Assembly (NCBI RefSeq): GCF_022539665.2
Contig: NC_081331.1
Coordinates: 3,692,501 to 3,756,500 of the forward strand
From: Daphnia carinata
Lineage: Eukaryota; Arthropoda; Branchiopoda; Diplostraca; Daphniidae
DNA: 64,000 nucleotides
Direction: 5' to 3'
Below, one piece after another: positions 32,501 through 48,000 of this stretch (the first letter of the stretch is position 1; the number at the start of each line of letters is the position of its first letter). The notes below the pieces were generated by a model. That model had not been told where the DNA came from. It saw only the letters and a program-made list of their open reading frames with translations, and did not search any database. The position numbers and the translations under genes are program-made.

Positions 32501-35500
32501 AAGATTTTATTTAACCTTTTGCACAGGACACAAATAACATTTTTTTTTTGAATGACAGAATCAGGTGGATATCAAATAACCCAAACTCGCAGTAGAAAAA
32601 CGCGTAGTAAATATACACTCCCAAAAAAAGGAATATGTTTATAATAAGGAGAAAAAAAAAGCACTTAAAAATAACTATATTTCTTCCTTTTTTTGGCAGC
32701 AGGCAATCATTTCAATAGCTCAAATATTTAAAGAAATACATTTTATGCTATTCATCTACATTTGAAATGAGCCATCCCAAGAAAGCAAAAATTATTCTGC
32801 TATATTAAAAAAAAAAAAAGAAAGAAGTTCTTTTGATCGTAGACTAGGGGAGGAGAAGAGTGTTGGGTATCTAGTTTTATTACTGCAAACTGATGTGTAC
32901 CTTCTGTGGCAGGTTTTCTGTTCGAAAAAGAAGAAAGTCCATCACGTGTGTTGCTCTTTCAACTGATCACGAACCGCTACAATGTAGGGGGATGGTTTTT
33001 TTTCCCACGTCCTGTCTCGCCCTCTCCATCCGCATCGCAATAAAGCATGATCGAACAGGCGCCTCTATGTGTACTACACAGAGGACACACACATTTACGC
33101 ACTAAACCGATTTGAAGTGAGCGACGCACATACACGGATTGAAAACATTTGGGGAAAGTTTCGGTCCCAATCGATCTATTTTTGGAGGGGAATCTAAAGA
33201 TGATGAATTTTTTTTGGAGGGGAGGAATAATAAAAGAAGTATCCATTTCACGATTCGATGAATATCTATAAGCCCCTCTATTATTATAAGGTTTAGATAT
33301 TCAAAAGGTAATTTTTTTAAATGTAGCGAATATTGCGGGTTTTTTTTGTTGTATATGTGTAACATTGGAAAATGATGAAGGTTAATGCGATTTTTCTTCC
33401 TATTGTTATTGCGTAAACAGCGTGTTATTGAATTTCATTCTCCCATTTTTGTGTATAATTCTCGTTACTATCGTTGTTTTTCCATAGTTTTTTTTCCAAT
33501 TGTATTACATTCTTATCCAGACAACTAAAATAAAAGAACTTTGTGTGATATTGCAGTAGGAAAATATAAGGCGGAAAAAACATTTTTTCCTCCCTTTTGT
33601 TCAATCGTCTTCTCAACAGAAAGCAGAGTGGATGTTTTTCATATAAAAGTATAGACCGGTCGTCTACTACACTTTGTCTCCATGTCAATCACGAAAGACG
33701 TTCCTTTTTCCATCTCGAAAATAAAACATGTCTGCCTTCAAACTTTTTTTTTTCCTTTTCTAATAGTTCTTGTCTCCGAAGGCACCGACAAAACAGAAAT
33801 TCTCTTTTCTCTTTATTCACATTAAATGGACCTACCGCCAACCCAGTGGCAAAGAAATGCGTGTTACAGCACGCACAGGGATTGAACAGGTTAAGGTTGG
33901 ACGCAACTTCAATACCCAAAAAGATCAACGTTTTATTAATACGTAAAAACAAATTCTGCGTATGTCTCTATTATTCGATTTTAGTATTCGAATTATAGCG
34001 AGACTTGCAACGTCCATTTTTGACTGCCCATTCAAAAAATAACAAACAAAATCTGTGATGTCGCGCATCCGCGTCGCGATGTCCAGTCGAGATAACAAGG
34101 CCGTCGCCTACCAGCCTTCGGTTGATGGTCTTTTGCTGTCCGCTCTTAGCGCCCCAAAACCTTCTATGATGATCAGACCTGTTGTGCTGGTGCATATTAC
34201 GTTGTGGCTATAATACGGGGGGGGGGGGATTTTATAGTTTGCCGCTATTGCTGCGTTTGTCAATCTCAAAGCACCGTCTATCAGCTTCGATTCAATATGT
34301 ATACACAAGTGTGGGTCATAAAAATACAACAAAAATGTCCTTCGGAAAAGGTAAACCAGTCCGCTTCGAAGCTCAAGAAAATTAACATTGATATGATAAA
34401 TATCCGTAAGTGCATTTGTTTCTGCGCTCGAGCATTGTTGACATTTAGCTCTCTCCGTGTTGCCCAATCAACGGCACACATCTCGCTTCCCGCATCATGC
34501 GCCTTCGTCGTGAACTCCAAGATATCCACAGATGTGCATTTGAAACGGGATTGCCGGTGTTAGTGCGTGACGAGCGTGAAACAAAACATTTATTCAATTT
34601 TATCCGCTAGTTGCTGCGCCAGACAACTGTTTATTCATCAGCCCAATCAAAATGAGTGGACGTAAAGATTATGAAACAACGGGAAGTTAGTGGGGATTGG
34701 GGAAATATTCATCCCGTGATTCGGTTATAGATTGGCTGTTATTTTATTTTTACTTTGGATGAAACGTTTTCATTTGATGCTGTGGACGCACATCTCTCTT
34801 GAACGGGTGACTCTTTAACCTGTTGCGCAGTTTCACGCGCCTTTAACCGGTTACCTCGAGAACTGCGTAATCTCGTGAAACGGTACTACGTCTATCTTTT
34901 TAAAAATAGACATATTAAATCGAGAGAAAGAAAAAAGACCATGGTAGGGAATGTAGATATAGCCCATTAAACAGCGCCATATGATTTTTCGTGATTTTTA
35001 GCCTGTCACTTTGTTGATTACTCACGACCGCTGGGACCAGTTTTCCCACAATTTTCCCGCAATTCCATAAAACGGGCGGTAAAAATTACACGACAGTCAA
35101 ACATCGCTAAAGGGAGGCTGTTTATATACACACTAAAGAGGACGGCGAAAAAAATCTATATAAACCATAAGTCCACATCAGTTTTCAAATGGTTCAAGAA
35201 AAAAAAAGATCGTATATTTTCCGTTTTGTTAAAAAAAAAGGCCTCCATCAGAAAAGAACTTGATGGGTGGCGGGGGCTGGTATACCCTTTATTTGTTTTC
35301 TTGGATTTATTATATTAGTCAAGTCTTGGCCTTTTTCCGTGCATTTTCCCCTGCCGTTTTGTCGACGTTCTCCTAGGACAAATCACGACCGCAATTTTCC
35401 CTCTCTCTTTTTAGTGATTTCAAGGAGAAAACATGGGTTTTATAGAGGGCAAGGCGAGTGTGTGACAGACGAAGAGAATGAAAGCAGAAGAATTTTTGTC

Positions 35501-38500
35501 GTTTCAATATTGAAAAAATAAATAAAAGTCGGCGAAAACGAAAAATACGAGTCCGAGATTTATGCGCTCGTTCGGCCCACTCCGCTTTTAACCCGTATAA
35601 GCAGGTATATATGTATAAGGTATTTATATTTCCATATCCCTCAAGCCTTCTTGCAGAATCGCTATTAAAAAACACTCGGAAAATCAAATATTACACGAAA
35701 AAAAAAAAACGCGAAATTTCATTCTTTACCTGCCTCTAGAATTCTTTCTTTTTTTTTTATCGGCATCTAAATGTTCTGATAATTGATGATCTTCGATCTG
35801 AAGTTTATTTTTTTGTCAACACAGCACCTAAATGATGAGATTCATTTTTAAATGGGGTCGGTTATTATTTTCTATTCTCAGCCGCAAAGTTTAGTTTTAC
35901 CCAATTTTGGGATGTTTTATTATGCACGAACGTTGAACAAGAAAGAAAAAAAAAACTTATTTTTAGTCCCATCTGTTTAAAAATATATATATGTATGCTT
36001 ATACAATCAAACAGATTTCCTGTGTGTAAAATGTTTTAAAGTGTTTATTTACTTATTTTGTGTGGCCTTTTTTTTTCCTTTTCCCACCAGCGAAATTGAG
36101 CTCATGAGGAGGAAAGAAGGAGGACTAGAGAAGGGAGGAGTTTCTATAGGTCCGGGTCTGTGGACCATTTAACAATACAAATGTTAGAACGCACAATAAG
36201 AGAGGCGAAAGAGAACACTGCACATTGTTGGGCTACACGTTTAGTGTTGCACGGGCTGACGACGATAATGGGAGAAATTTAAAATCCACCAGTTCCGCCG
36301 CATCCGCCGTTAAAAGGACAGGGCCTGCGGCAAGTTTTGCGCTTCCAATTTTTAAAAAAGGTTGTGCACACAAGAAGAAAGCCTTAGAAACGTTCTTTTT
36401 TTAAGGGAACAGGATTGATGGACCACTTCCGCAAAGCCGCCCAATCTCATGGTTTTATTTTATTTTTTTATTCTAAGCCAATTCAGTTTTCTTTTTGTTT
36501 CCTTTTCAATCATCTCGATATAGGATGTGTGTCATTCGATCCAGCACTATTATGTACCACCAAGAGAGTTTTGTAAGAAGAAGAATCATTTTATTTCTTT
36601 TTTGCTTGATGTTGGCTGGCCTCTTCTTCCTTCTATTGTTGCTGACGTTATCATCCTCATGCCGGACAAATGGGGAGCAAATTGAATGTCATTCAAAGCT
36701 AATCTTGATATATATTTCATTTTCTTTTTTTGGGCCCCCCAAAAAAAAAAAAAAAAGAACAATTCTTAAAGAAAGAAGAAATTCGACCCTTCTCACTCTG
36801 TGTGGTTGAGATAGTTTTCTCACCAATTGACCTGGATACTGTGGGATGCTATAGCCAAAAATTCTTCTCTTTTTTTTTCTATTCTATGTTTTTCTTTCCC
36901 TATTCATATCGGTCAGGTCAGCTTCCCACACGGCACCTGATCTGCATTGGAACTATATAGCCCCAAACATTTATTATGCAAGAAAACAAAAAATAAGAAA
37001 GAGCGCCAGGAAATACATATAGACAACCTACAAGAGGGTTACATAAAGAACGAGTTCAAAAAAAGAAAGAAACATGTTTCATGTATATGCGAAGAAAAAA
37101 AAAGGAATTACGTGAATGACTGGAACAAATTATACTGTCCATTCACCTTGTCTCTAAATGTATAGACCTATTCCATTTTTTATAATCCAATAAGGAACAA
37201 TATAGATTTCTATACAGGCCATTTAGGCCCCTCTCAGCTGTCACGATGATATCATAGACTGGCATATAATAAACATTACTTTTGCATTTCGAAAAGCGCG
37301 TGAGCAGCAGGTGTGGCCTAACACAAGAAACACATTATTCTATTCACAGCATTACTTTTTTTTTCGTCTTCTTAAGCAAAAATTGTCGTACTTAATTTCC
37401 GATTGAAATGAACTCGTTTCGACACGGTTCACGTTGAATCGTAATCACCATCTTCGACAAACCTGTTGCTCTACCGTCGTTCAACTACCAAACAAAATGA
37501 TAGGAAAGAGGCCCCAAGTTGATGGTATAACCGCGTACGTCAAAAAATAAATAAATAAAAGACTCTGCATGGAACGAGCAATGCGCTTCACAAGAGGTCC
37601 GTTTAGCCTATTTCGATATATGTACAAAAAAAAAATAAACATGAGTTTTTCTCCCAGTTGGCGGAGGTTTGCTGTTTGGGAGGCGGAAGGACTTGTCGCG
37701 GGCGCGCGTCGCTCGACGGGACCCTCTCGCAAGTTTTGGCCGGGCCCCGATGAATAATGGAAACGAGTTCTTTCTGTGTTTTCTGTGCCTCCTACTGGCT
37801 GCCAGCATATGATTCTTCGTGAATGAGAATATCATGTACATAACGATACAAAAGAAAAGAAAAAAAAGAAAACGTTTCGAAACTCTCCTTTTAGTCAAGT
37901 AATAATAAAAACAAAACCAAAATAAAATATTCGTATATAAAAGAAAACGGAGGTGAGTAAAATGGCACGGGTCAATGCCATCAAGTCAGAGAAGTTTCGA
38001 CATTTTCAAAGCGTTTGTCACGCGCTCAAATTTCCAGGTAGCCACGGTTGGGCGTTCGTCGTTTGATGACGGTGTTGAAGATGACCGCAAAACCAGTCGA
38101 GTTAGCAACAAAACAAGAAACTTGCGTAAATTCAGCAGGTAACATTAGAGATCCACTGTAAAAGCATGTGACAAATCGACGGCTAATCATTCACGACAAA
38201 TGACAGTTGAACGGCACCAGACAGTGAAATGCAGCAGCTTTTGTTGGCTCACGCGTTACCGGTCTTGGCTGGATATGTTGCGATGGTCGTGCACGAAATA
38301 GACGAGCATAGTTGGCGAGGGAGAAATTGTTGAATGGATTCGTCTGTCAAACGCATTTGGGCATGTTGGTTATCAAATGGCACGGAAAAATAAGAGATTG
38401 GCGAAATTCAGCGAAACGGGCAGGTCCAGCTGAACGTGAAAATAATAGAATGTTGTGCCCGTTTGTTCTACGATTTCTCATGCAAGTCTATAGACAAAAC

Positions 38501-41500
38501 GAGTCAGGAAAAAAGGGATCACTGAACTCGGCAGGATAAAACGTCCCCCTTGAAAATGGAAATCGATTGACGACGAATTCACTTAAACCTGACATTTTAT
38601 CATAACCTATACCAAGAAAATGCAGCACACCCTGACCAAACGTGGCAAATACTCCCGAGTTGTTGCAGCAATATGATGAAATGTTGGATATCCATTTGGT
38701 TTTTTCGGTTGTCATTTTGTTTAAACGGATGACTCAAATGGAGCCTAAGATTTTGACGAGATTAGAGTGATGGGTACGTACAACCCGTTGAAAAAAAAGG
38801 GCAGAATGAAATTGCACTTTTCGTTTCTGTATTAGGGCGAAGGTGAAAGTTCCCAAAGAATGTTCTAACATATGAATGCAAAAGCGAGAAATGTCTACGT
38901 GTTTTTGTGAGCCAATACGAAGCAGGTGATATAGTCCCACCTTGAAAAAAAAAACGAATAGAAAAAGAAATAAAAAGGGAAAACAGACGAAAAGCGAAGG
39001 ACGAAATGCCCCCAACGAGAAACAATCCCGAACTCGAAAAGAAACACGTATATAAGAAAACAGCTAACCAGATACGACCGGTGGTATCCCCGTCGAGTCA
39101 ATACGCATACGTTTGAATCGCAAATTAGAAGAATATCTTCATTTTTTCCTATCCACGAAAATGGGGAAACATGTCGTTTTCCTTTTTCAAGAAAAGAAAT
39201 ACAGACCACCACCAGAGGAGAACGGAATAAATAAAAATAAAAAACGAAAGGGATAAATAAGATTCGTTTGCTGCCATGATCTATAGTGTTGTGATGGCCG
39301 GACATTATTATCTGACTAGGAGATCGACGTCGTCGCGTCTTTATTTTTCTTCCCCTTGTTTCTTTCTTTTTTTTTTGTTTTGGAAGAGGACTTTTTTTTT
39401 TTTGCTTTTATACTGCATAACTCACTGTGCTCAGAGCATTTTTTTTTTAACTTGTGCTACCTCTAGAAAGAAAAAAGCTGTCATTGGCTTTTCGTGAGTT
39501 TTCTTTCTTTTCCATCTGTATAAAGTTGATGGTGGTGTTGTTCATCATCTTCAACACGCCTTGTTATTATATTGTCTTGTATCATTTCCATTTCGTTTTC
39601 TCCATGGCTGCTGAAAACATTTGCATGGGCCAGCCAGTATACAACAATGTGTAATGGAAGAACAAGACCAAAAACAGTCTAAGGGTTTCTTTTTTTTTTC
39701 AAAAGTATTAGGGGGAAAGGCAAAACAAGACGATCCGGATTGTTGATGAATACGACGTAGACACGGCGCTGACTTTGCATGGGAATTTGCTGGCCACGAA
39801 ACAACCGATAGCATCACACGGATTTCCTTGTTTTTTTTCTTGTTCGTTTCCTTTTTACTTTTACAAGTTACATTAAAGTGGAATTCATTTGTTCGTCACA
39901 GAATATATATATTTTTTTTTTTTCGTTTGGCAGTTTTCAAGAGGCCACACTTGCCTCGTTTGTATACGTGGCAGGCGCACAGCAACCTGATCCGGTTGCC
40001 ATTACAATGCAAGAAACCTGTGAGAGAACATTGCGTTATGAAATTGCAATCACAAAAAAAACAAAAAAAAACATAATCATGTATAAAAGAAAAAAAAGTA
40101 GAGGGCGGATGGAAAAAGAAAATAATAGTTGGAGCGCCCGGTTCATCTCGGCTGGATGTCCCGAACGCCGCATCACGCAAACTCCCACAATTCATCTCAT
40201 TTCTCGGAAAAAATAGCCGCAATTCTGAAAGGACAACACGCCGCACGGCATCATATAGAGGTACACGCACGTGCTGCATTTCCATCTTTTGCCTTCAAAC
40301 GAAACAAAAAAAATTAATCGTTTCTCCAATACAGGATCTTCTTTTTTGAAGAACTTTCGGCGATTGGAATTTAACCGTGTCGCCGTCACTTGCCCAGATG
40401 GTTCGCCTCTTCATTGATTGTGTTCCTTTCCTGACAAACAAACCCATGTTCGTGTTGGTTACAAACAATGAAAAAAGAGTCTATTTATTGCGCTGCATGT
40501 TTCACCCTGTAAAGAAAAAAAAAAAAAAAAGAAAGAAAGGGCGCAGTGTAACAAGCTAGTTTATACACGCTCAACGCTCTATTTATATCAGTACGTAGAA
40601 TCAGAAGAGTCACAACGACTCGGCTTAATTGAGAGGTTTGAAAATGCAAAAAGAAAAAAAAAAGGAAAAATCCAGGAATGGGCAAAAAGAAACGTAAAAC
40701 CAACGTGAATGATCCGAAACAAGCCAACACGAAAGGCAGATGGATTGCGGTTCCTTATTTTTCTTACTCGCTCTGCGGAGATTTTCCAAAGAAAAAAGAA
40801 AAACGCACCAACAGTCGATCTGTGGTCCAGCAGCATATGTACACACACACCTATGTACATATACAGGGACAAGGAAGAACTCGATGGTGTGTATTTACAA
40901 GAATGATGACTACTCCGTCTTCTTCTTTCTCGATTTGCAGTTGTGTGTACGTGTGTTGTCCTTATTTGGTGAACAAGAGAGAACAGATTGGTCCGCTGGC
41001 TCTCTGTTTATTACAATGCTCAGCTTTTGAAAAAAAAAAAGGTTTCCAGTGGTTTGGTGAAGGAGAAAAGATGACCATGTACACCGAAAGTATGAATGAA
41101 TTTGTTACAAGTACGTTGATCAAATGGGACCTGGGGGACAGTAAGGAATGTACATTCTACGATCAATGGTTGTTTAGCCTGAATGGAAGATCACCTTGAT
41201 CAGTAAAAAAAGATGCACCTGACAGTGTTGTCTCTATGCCTCTCATTTCCCATTTTCTTTTTCTTTGTTATATTGTGCAGGTTACTTATTGTCTTCTTCC
41301 TGCTGCCACGTTTGGTCAGGTGCTTGTCCATGCTCATCATTGACAGGTGGCAGTTCAAACTGGGTGCCTCCATTACGACCTCCTTTTCCCAATAACTTTT
41401 TCCAATTTAAAAAAAAATTTTAATATTGATTGATGCTACGGCAGAATATTTAACGTAGTGCTGCATTGGCTTTCGTAAGAATCTTCGTGACCTAAAACTG

Positions 41501-44500
41501 CGACTGAACTCTCTGTGAGAAACAATGAAACAGTGGGAAAAGGGCGGATCCCATTGTTATTTCTTCGCCTTGTTTTTGCTTTGAATTTGCCTTTTTCTGT
41601 GGTCGTTCAAATGGTTCACGTTTTCCTTCTTTTTTTTTCTCTGGCGACCGTAGGGCGCGTGTACAAGTTGCGCGCGTGGGGCGGTGCTAATGATGACTAA
41701 CGATCTCCGGCCGTTGTTGTGTAACGTTTACAAAAACAAGCCTGTTTAGAAGGCGCTTATAAGCTCGTTAGGCACTCGATGAGAAGACAGAATCCAGCTT
41801 GTTCCCCTTTTTGTTTTTTAAAACAATTTTCGGTTTCGAAATTTGGTGGTGCCCATCTATTTGGTTTCCTTTTATACCAGACAGCGAAGATGTAGTTCCC
41901 TTTTTTGGTCGAAAACATTTATCTCTTATCGCGTGTTATTTAGACGTCAAGGGGATAGGATTTTTCTCGATTTAAAGCTGTCGGCAATTTGTTTTATTGA
42001 AAATTGGACATTTAGGTACAGCATAATTACAATATCATTTAAGGCTAAACGTTGGAACAAAGTGAATATCAAAGGGTTGGGAGAGGTTCTTTCCCTTTTT
42101 TCTCTTTCTAGATATTTTGTTTTTAAAGGGGAGGGGTGCAATAAAGGTTACCCTTCTTTTCCACATTTTTCTCGTTGAGTTGCCAACTCCGGTAGGTAAA
42201 GAAAATAAAGGTAAAACCCCTCCAGGCATTACCTAAGGAGAATTTTTCATTTTCGTTATCAGCAAGATTTCTATCGATTATTGATTTCTGCGTACTGAAA
42301 AATGAAGTTTTCTTAAAGGAAGCCTCGCATTTGATGATGTAACAATTTCTTGGGTTCCAAAAGCCGTGAAGAACATTCTTTTGAAAAACATTTCAGCATC
42401 TCAACAATCGTTGAACTTTCAAACGACAACACTGCAACCTGACATTTAATTAAATGCTCGTGTCGGGTATTTCTGCCAAATATCTACGTTTGAACGACGC
42501 TGCTATTGAATTCAGGAAACTGAAGGTGCCTTTGTAAACACGGAAATTGTATACACACTCCAGGAAGTAATCGTATATACACAGATGGCCTGACAACTCA
42601 CACCGGAAGATTCCAATAATTTTTTAAAATAGGCAAAATCATTCATATGCAAACGATTTTCACTTGATGGTTTCAAAATATTTCGCACCGGTGAACAGGA
42701 TATCACCAACAGATGTTGTTACATTCTTGCGATGCATACAAATCTCGGATACAAAACATGTTTTGCAAGGCAAACGTTTGGCCGGCTTATTTAGCTGACG
42801 AGTATTCCAACTATTTCAAATCACGTCCCCCCCTGAACTGGACAAAAGCTGTCGAGTGTTATACAACGCCCCCGATTTCTGTAACAAGAGAGACATTCAA
42901 ACTACCGAGAGGCCCATCAGAAGTTCTCTCCAACAACGAGCTTCTGTGTATATCCAATAGACTCGGGCGTTTACACACATTGGCCAGCATCACGTTACAC
43001 ACTGTTGTGTTTGTCTAGCGTGTGTTTGCATTCCCCCCGTGTCTAAACCTCGAAAACACAACCGCAGCCAAAGTTTGGTCATCGATGATATAGCCCAAGA
43101 TAGAGCCACTTGTTGGACTCGGCAACGGCCAGCTCCAAAAAAGGGGAGTAGATACATTGTTTGCATATCTGCGTAGTCTTTGGTAAGTGATATACAGTCT
43201 TTGATGGTTCGGACATCTACTATATTGCATTCCTTGGCGTTTTTTTTTTTCTCTTCCTTTCATCGAGTGGATCGAACTTAAACGGTCGAGAGCACTTATT
43301 CTTGTTTCTTAATGGGTCCGTCTGTGCGCATCAAACAACAGTAGGAAGGCTTTGTTATAGACGGTTTGAAGATGATGGTGATGGGGAGAAGAGGGCGATA
43401 ACACACCCCCACTCTTCTGAATCGATCAGAAAAAATTGCAAACACGGAAATCAGTTGATAACAAAACAGAAAGAGAGAAGCTTTTTTTTTTCCTACAAAT
43501 TTTCTCTCTTTTGTATAATCGGAATTCCATACGGCAGCGGTAGCACAAACGGATGATGAAGAATCTATTGAATCTGTGCAGTTTTGCGTTACTCCTTTAA
43601 CGAGTTACGGCACTTAGAAAATGCTGCCGCAACAATTCCATTTTTTGTGTGCATGTGTGTGTGTGTGTTTTAGAGACAGTTACTCGAACATATCAGCACT
43701 TGTATAGTCTATCTGAAAAGGTTTTCTTTGCATCCATTTTTTATGTGTGTCCATTCTTGTTTACTTAGATGAACTCTGTGCGTACAAACCGACATCACGC
43801 TGTTGACGCGTGAACGAGTTGATGCATTTTCAGAGACGGAATGCTCTTCTACAAACTTAAGAAAAAAGGATTTGCCTTTTTTTTTTTTTTACCTGTTGGT
43901 ACATTCTTTCACACAGTAGTTGGGTATAGTCTGTTGGTTGTCCCAGTGAAATTTAAGGATCACTGGTCTTGTGATGAAAAAAAAAATGGGCCGTCTAGTT
44001 GAGGGACACTTGACAAAAAGGGACGGCTTCAAGTACCTGTTCATCGTTTTAGAATATACGCTCACTGTGTATACAAGAAGCGGACCGCTCTTCTTTTGTT
44101 GAGAACCAGACAGTCAATATGGACATACTGCACCTATAGTGTGTGTACACACTGACGAGATACACACACTAGGCTGCTTGAAAAAGACTTGCATTCCATC
44201 GAACCATCAAAGTTGCCTTCAAATAAAAACAATTTTATTTATTCTGTTCAGGCAGTGAGTTTCCTCTGCTTTTTGCTCTCCACCTGGCCCATTATTAGAG
44301 TCACATTTCTCGGCGTTTTTTTTTTCAATAGACTATAACGCGACATCGGTAGGAAGCCAGCCAAAGAAATGCGCTTCATCCATCACGGCCAAATAATTCG
44401 ACCTGTCGTCGCCGAACCTATCGCTTCTCTATATAACAATGCCTTCCTTATAAATACGTAGTGTGTGCGAGTATCCTTGTTTGGAATATTTCTGGTGGTG

Positions 44501-45000
44501 TTAGAAGCCCCGAATATAGTTGGGCACCATCTTGTTAGCTATAGATATCGGTAGGCCGTTTGCTGCGTGATCGACGATGACACCAATGTTCTTGGCTAAC
44601 AATCAGAGACTGGCAGCCTCAATTGAGTCCCTGCATTTTTCCTTATAAATTTCAATTATTTTTCGGATTTTTTAAATTTAAATATTTAATTTTTTTGCTT
44701 GCATATTTGCGTTTCGAATTTGAGAGTGAGAGGGGCAAAGATAAGGCAGGTATTTGGACACCTGGGCATTTTTTGTGAAACCTGTTCGTGACAACACGTA
44801 TTTGCGAAAGAAGACGATGAAGAGAAAGAAACAAGCAGAAGAGGAAATAACCACAAGATATGGCGACATCATCATGACAACGATGAAACATAAAAGGCTA
44901 CGTGCTCGATTCGTCAGCCCACCCCGCAAGAGTCTACAGGGACAGACGTAAAAGCAAGAAAAGAAAAACGAATTAAAAAATCAAAATCTCCACCTGACAA
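29590..45000. other. gene-poor region, part 2
   Basis: No conserved exon found on either strand. It is rich in poly-A, poly-T and mixed purine or pyrimidine stretches, with a G run at 34217-34227. GC-richer islands occur at about 34800-34890 and 37640-37750 (the latter with GGGCGCGCG). The many short frames here read through homopolymers and are judged to be noise. Confidence 0.5.
34217..34227 (+). repeat. G run (11)
   Basis: Eleven consecutive G bases after TAATAC, in AT-rich DNA. Confidence 0.85.
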
Positions 45001-48000
45001 ATCAAAGGGAAATTTACGATCTCGTAAACGACGAGACGCTTTCCAGGTTGTTTACTTATTAATTATTCATGTTCGTTTCCTTTTTTTTTTTATGACTGCT
45101 ATTATGATGCGTTAAAGACCACGTCTTTCAAAACCCGCAGAGATGTAAAAAAAAATAAATGAAAAATAAAATGCAGAAACAATTTTCTTTCTTGATGAAA
45201 TTGCGCCCGTGCGTTTCTCTTCTTAATATACTCGCTTTACCTTTTCGCTGGACATGGTGTTCAATAAATCGGCTATTTCCGGTTGTTTGATATGGCGTGC
45301 TGCGCTGCGGGAACCGGAAAACGAAATCGAAACAAAGCCACTGAATGCCTATATCAAAGTATCTGAACCACACATCATTTGAACAATGGGGCCAATTGAT
45401 TCGGTCGGATGAGCACAAGGCAAACGGGGCCGAACGTGATTTTCTTCTATTTAAAGTTTAAAAAGGAGAAAAATGTTTTATTTTTGTTTGTTCCATCTCA
45501 CCCCTCTTAAAAAGTCCCTTTTTCACACTTGGTGTGGTTGTATTAGTATCAGGTATGACAATGTGCCGGGAGTCTAGGTCGTCACACGCCCGCGCTTTCT
45601 CCCATTGCCTCATCTCCATTTTTAATTTTTCTTTTTTTTTCATTCTTTTCTTTTGGCTTGGCCTTCATCTCGGTGACGTCCTCTCGTGCATGATGGCAGC
45701 CGTTTTTTTTTTCTTGTTGTTGTGTAGTTCTTAGAATTTGTTTTCGTTGTAGATCGACTTACCCATAGAACGGGCGGAAGAACGCCGACAAGGTATCAGT
45801 CTCATACCCGCCCATTTCTTCGTCCAAAATTGTCTTGCGCAACGTTAGCCTTCCTTAATTTATTTGTGGTAATCGCCGTAATAATAGTAATAATAAGGCA
45901 TGCATATATTCATCAGGCAGAGAGAAAATGAGAAGTGTCACGTTTCGCGCTAAAAGGTCATTTCAATACCAACCGGATTCGATTACAATTGTGTAAGCAT
46001 GTGTTTAAAACAAAAAAAAACAAAAATACTTTCTTTAATCTTAAACAACAACAAGATAATCATGAATTTTAAAAGGATTTTTCTGATCGGCCGTCCAATG
46101 AACGACGCTAACGCAAAAATCATAAACGTTTGAACGCGTGTGACTGAAACAATAAACAAGTCGACCAAGAATTTTAGTGCAGGTCTTATCATCTCGGCTA
46201 CGTCGTTTAGCACGTTTATTTGCTGTTCGTTCGGCAACTAAAATAGGCCAGTTGATGAATAGGATTGCGCTTCCTTGTCTGCGATGTGTTCGCCTCGGCG
46301 CAACACCGAAAACAGAGCGCCAAAAAGAAGGCAAAATAACAAGCTGGGTGTCTCGCAACGCCATCAGTTTTCAAAGGGAAACAAGCGTCCCGTTTAAAAT
46401 GCCTTTCGATTGCTTCGCATTTTTCCTGTGTGCCAACGAAACGAATCTGTTGACAGACGAAAAGGAATGCCAGCCGAGAGACTGACAGTCGTCGAAGGCT
46501 CACGGCAACGCAAACACAGCCACCGTGAAAGTTAGGATCGTTCGATAAATATATAAATACAAACACTAACGTGCTACTGCTATGTGTGCGTGTGTGTGTG
46601 CCATATACTTGTCTCTCGTTACAGTCCCTTCAGAAAAGAGAAAAAAAAAGGCCATGAAATGATTGAAAAGACAGCGCTCCGGTTTGGTTAAAAGAAGAAG
46701 AAAAAAATGATTTCGCTGGATGAGTCAGACAACTTAAAAAAAAAAAAAAGTTTGCCCAAGTTGATGTTGCACGTCTACTGGATGCCCTAAGTGAGAGAAA
46801 TGGTTTGTCCAAAAACGGGATTGGGTTACATATAGTATACTTCATTTCTGTACCATCCCCAGCCAGTAGATATATGCATGTCGCAAAGGATTTGTCTTGT
46901 TTGCCTTCCTGCTGGGCTTCAAAAACTCGGGAGGTAACGATCGTTTTTCAGATTGTTGTTGTTTTCTACCTTCCCCCCTTTTTGCCCTTGTGTCAGGCAT
47001 TTTCCAAGAGAATGTAGCAACCTAACTAACCGAGGAGGCCAATATAGTACAGCAACAGCATGTGCGTTTTTGCGGGGGTGGCCTCCGTTGTTAAATGTTG
47101 TTGCAGCTGCCCAGCCGCCAGAGGCGTTTTTTTTTTCTTTCTTTCTTTCGTTTGGTCCGTGTGGCGTCCGTCTCCGGATGGCTCTTGTCTCATCCCTCTT
47201 GCGCTCGCGCCAGCGCACGTTCCCGCTGACACCGAAGACGTACTGTTCGCTCATCAACCTGTGACAACAAATGTCCAGATCCTATTTCTCTCGCTTTTTT
47301 TTTATCTCGCACTCAGCCAACAACCGCCATTTTGCACGACGCGCCTGTTTTTCTTCTCTTGACTCCTCTTTAACATTTTTACCCGTATGCAAACGATGGC
47401 CTTTATCGTCGACTTCATACCTCATTTCTGTTGGCACTTCATTTTAATTTTTTTTTTTTCAAATAAATTTTTTTTTTTCATTCTTCTCCCCTTCTGGTAT
47501 AGGACGATGAATGATCCATCACCTTCAGGGCTCGGCCTGCGACTCCTTAATTAAAACATGGCACCATTACGTCGCCATAAATCACCAAATAGGCCTAATA
47601 AACATTTTACATGAAAATCCCCTCTTTGAAGATGATGGCAAGTACAATGTGTGTAGCCACTGTGGCCGACTGCTCCAGACAATTGCTCTGCGGGAGGCCG
47701 CATCGGTATAACGAAGATGTTGCTTATAACGTGTGGTAATGGATGAAATCAAATCTTTAAAACGTGATATAGTGGCGAAGGTAAAGAAAGTGACACAGCG
47801 TGCCTGGATGGAGGGAATGAAATGAGCCAACTTCTTAAATGTTTTGTACATTTTAAAAAATGAATGTCAGAAACGAGTGTTTTGAACGTTCGTCACTTGT
47901 TGCTGTCCGGTTGGCGCCGAACCTTCGTCGCGACCTACTTGCTCAGCGCTTTTTTTTTTCCCTCAGTTAAAATACACAAGAAGAAGATCCATCAATTCTT

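Noticed and set aside
37640-37750. Small GC-rich patch as a CpG island promoter
   Set aside because: Only ~100 bp, with no nearby exon; not enough evidence.
42713-43018. 101-codon plus-strand frame
   Set aside because: Normal-looking composition but no domain, no splice context and no support from neighbours.
47511-47711. Frame containing a CSHCGRLL stretch like a zinc knuckle
   Set aside because: Only one CxxC pair; no second half of a zinc site.
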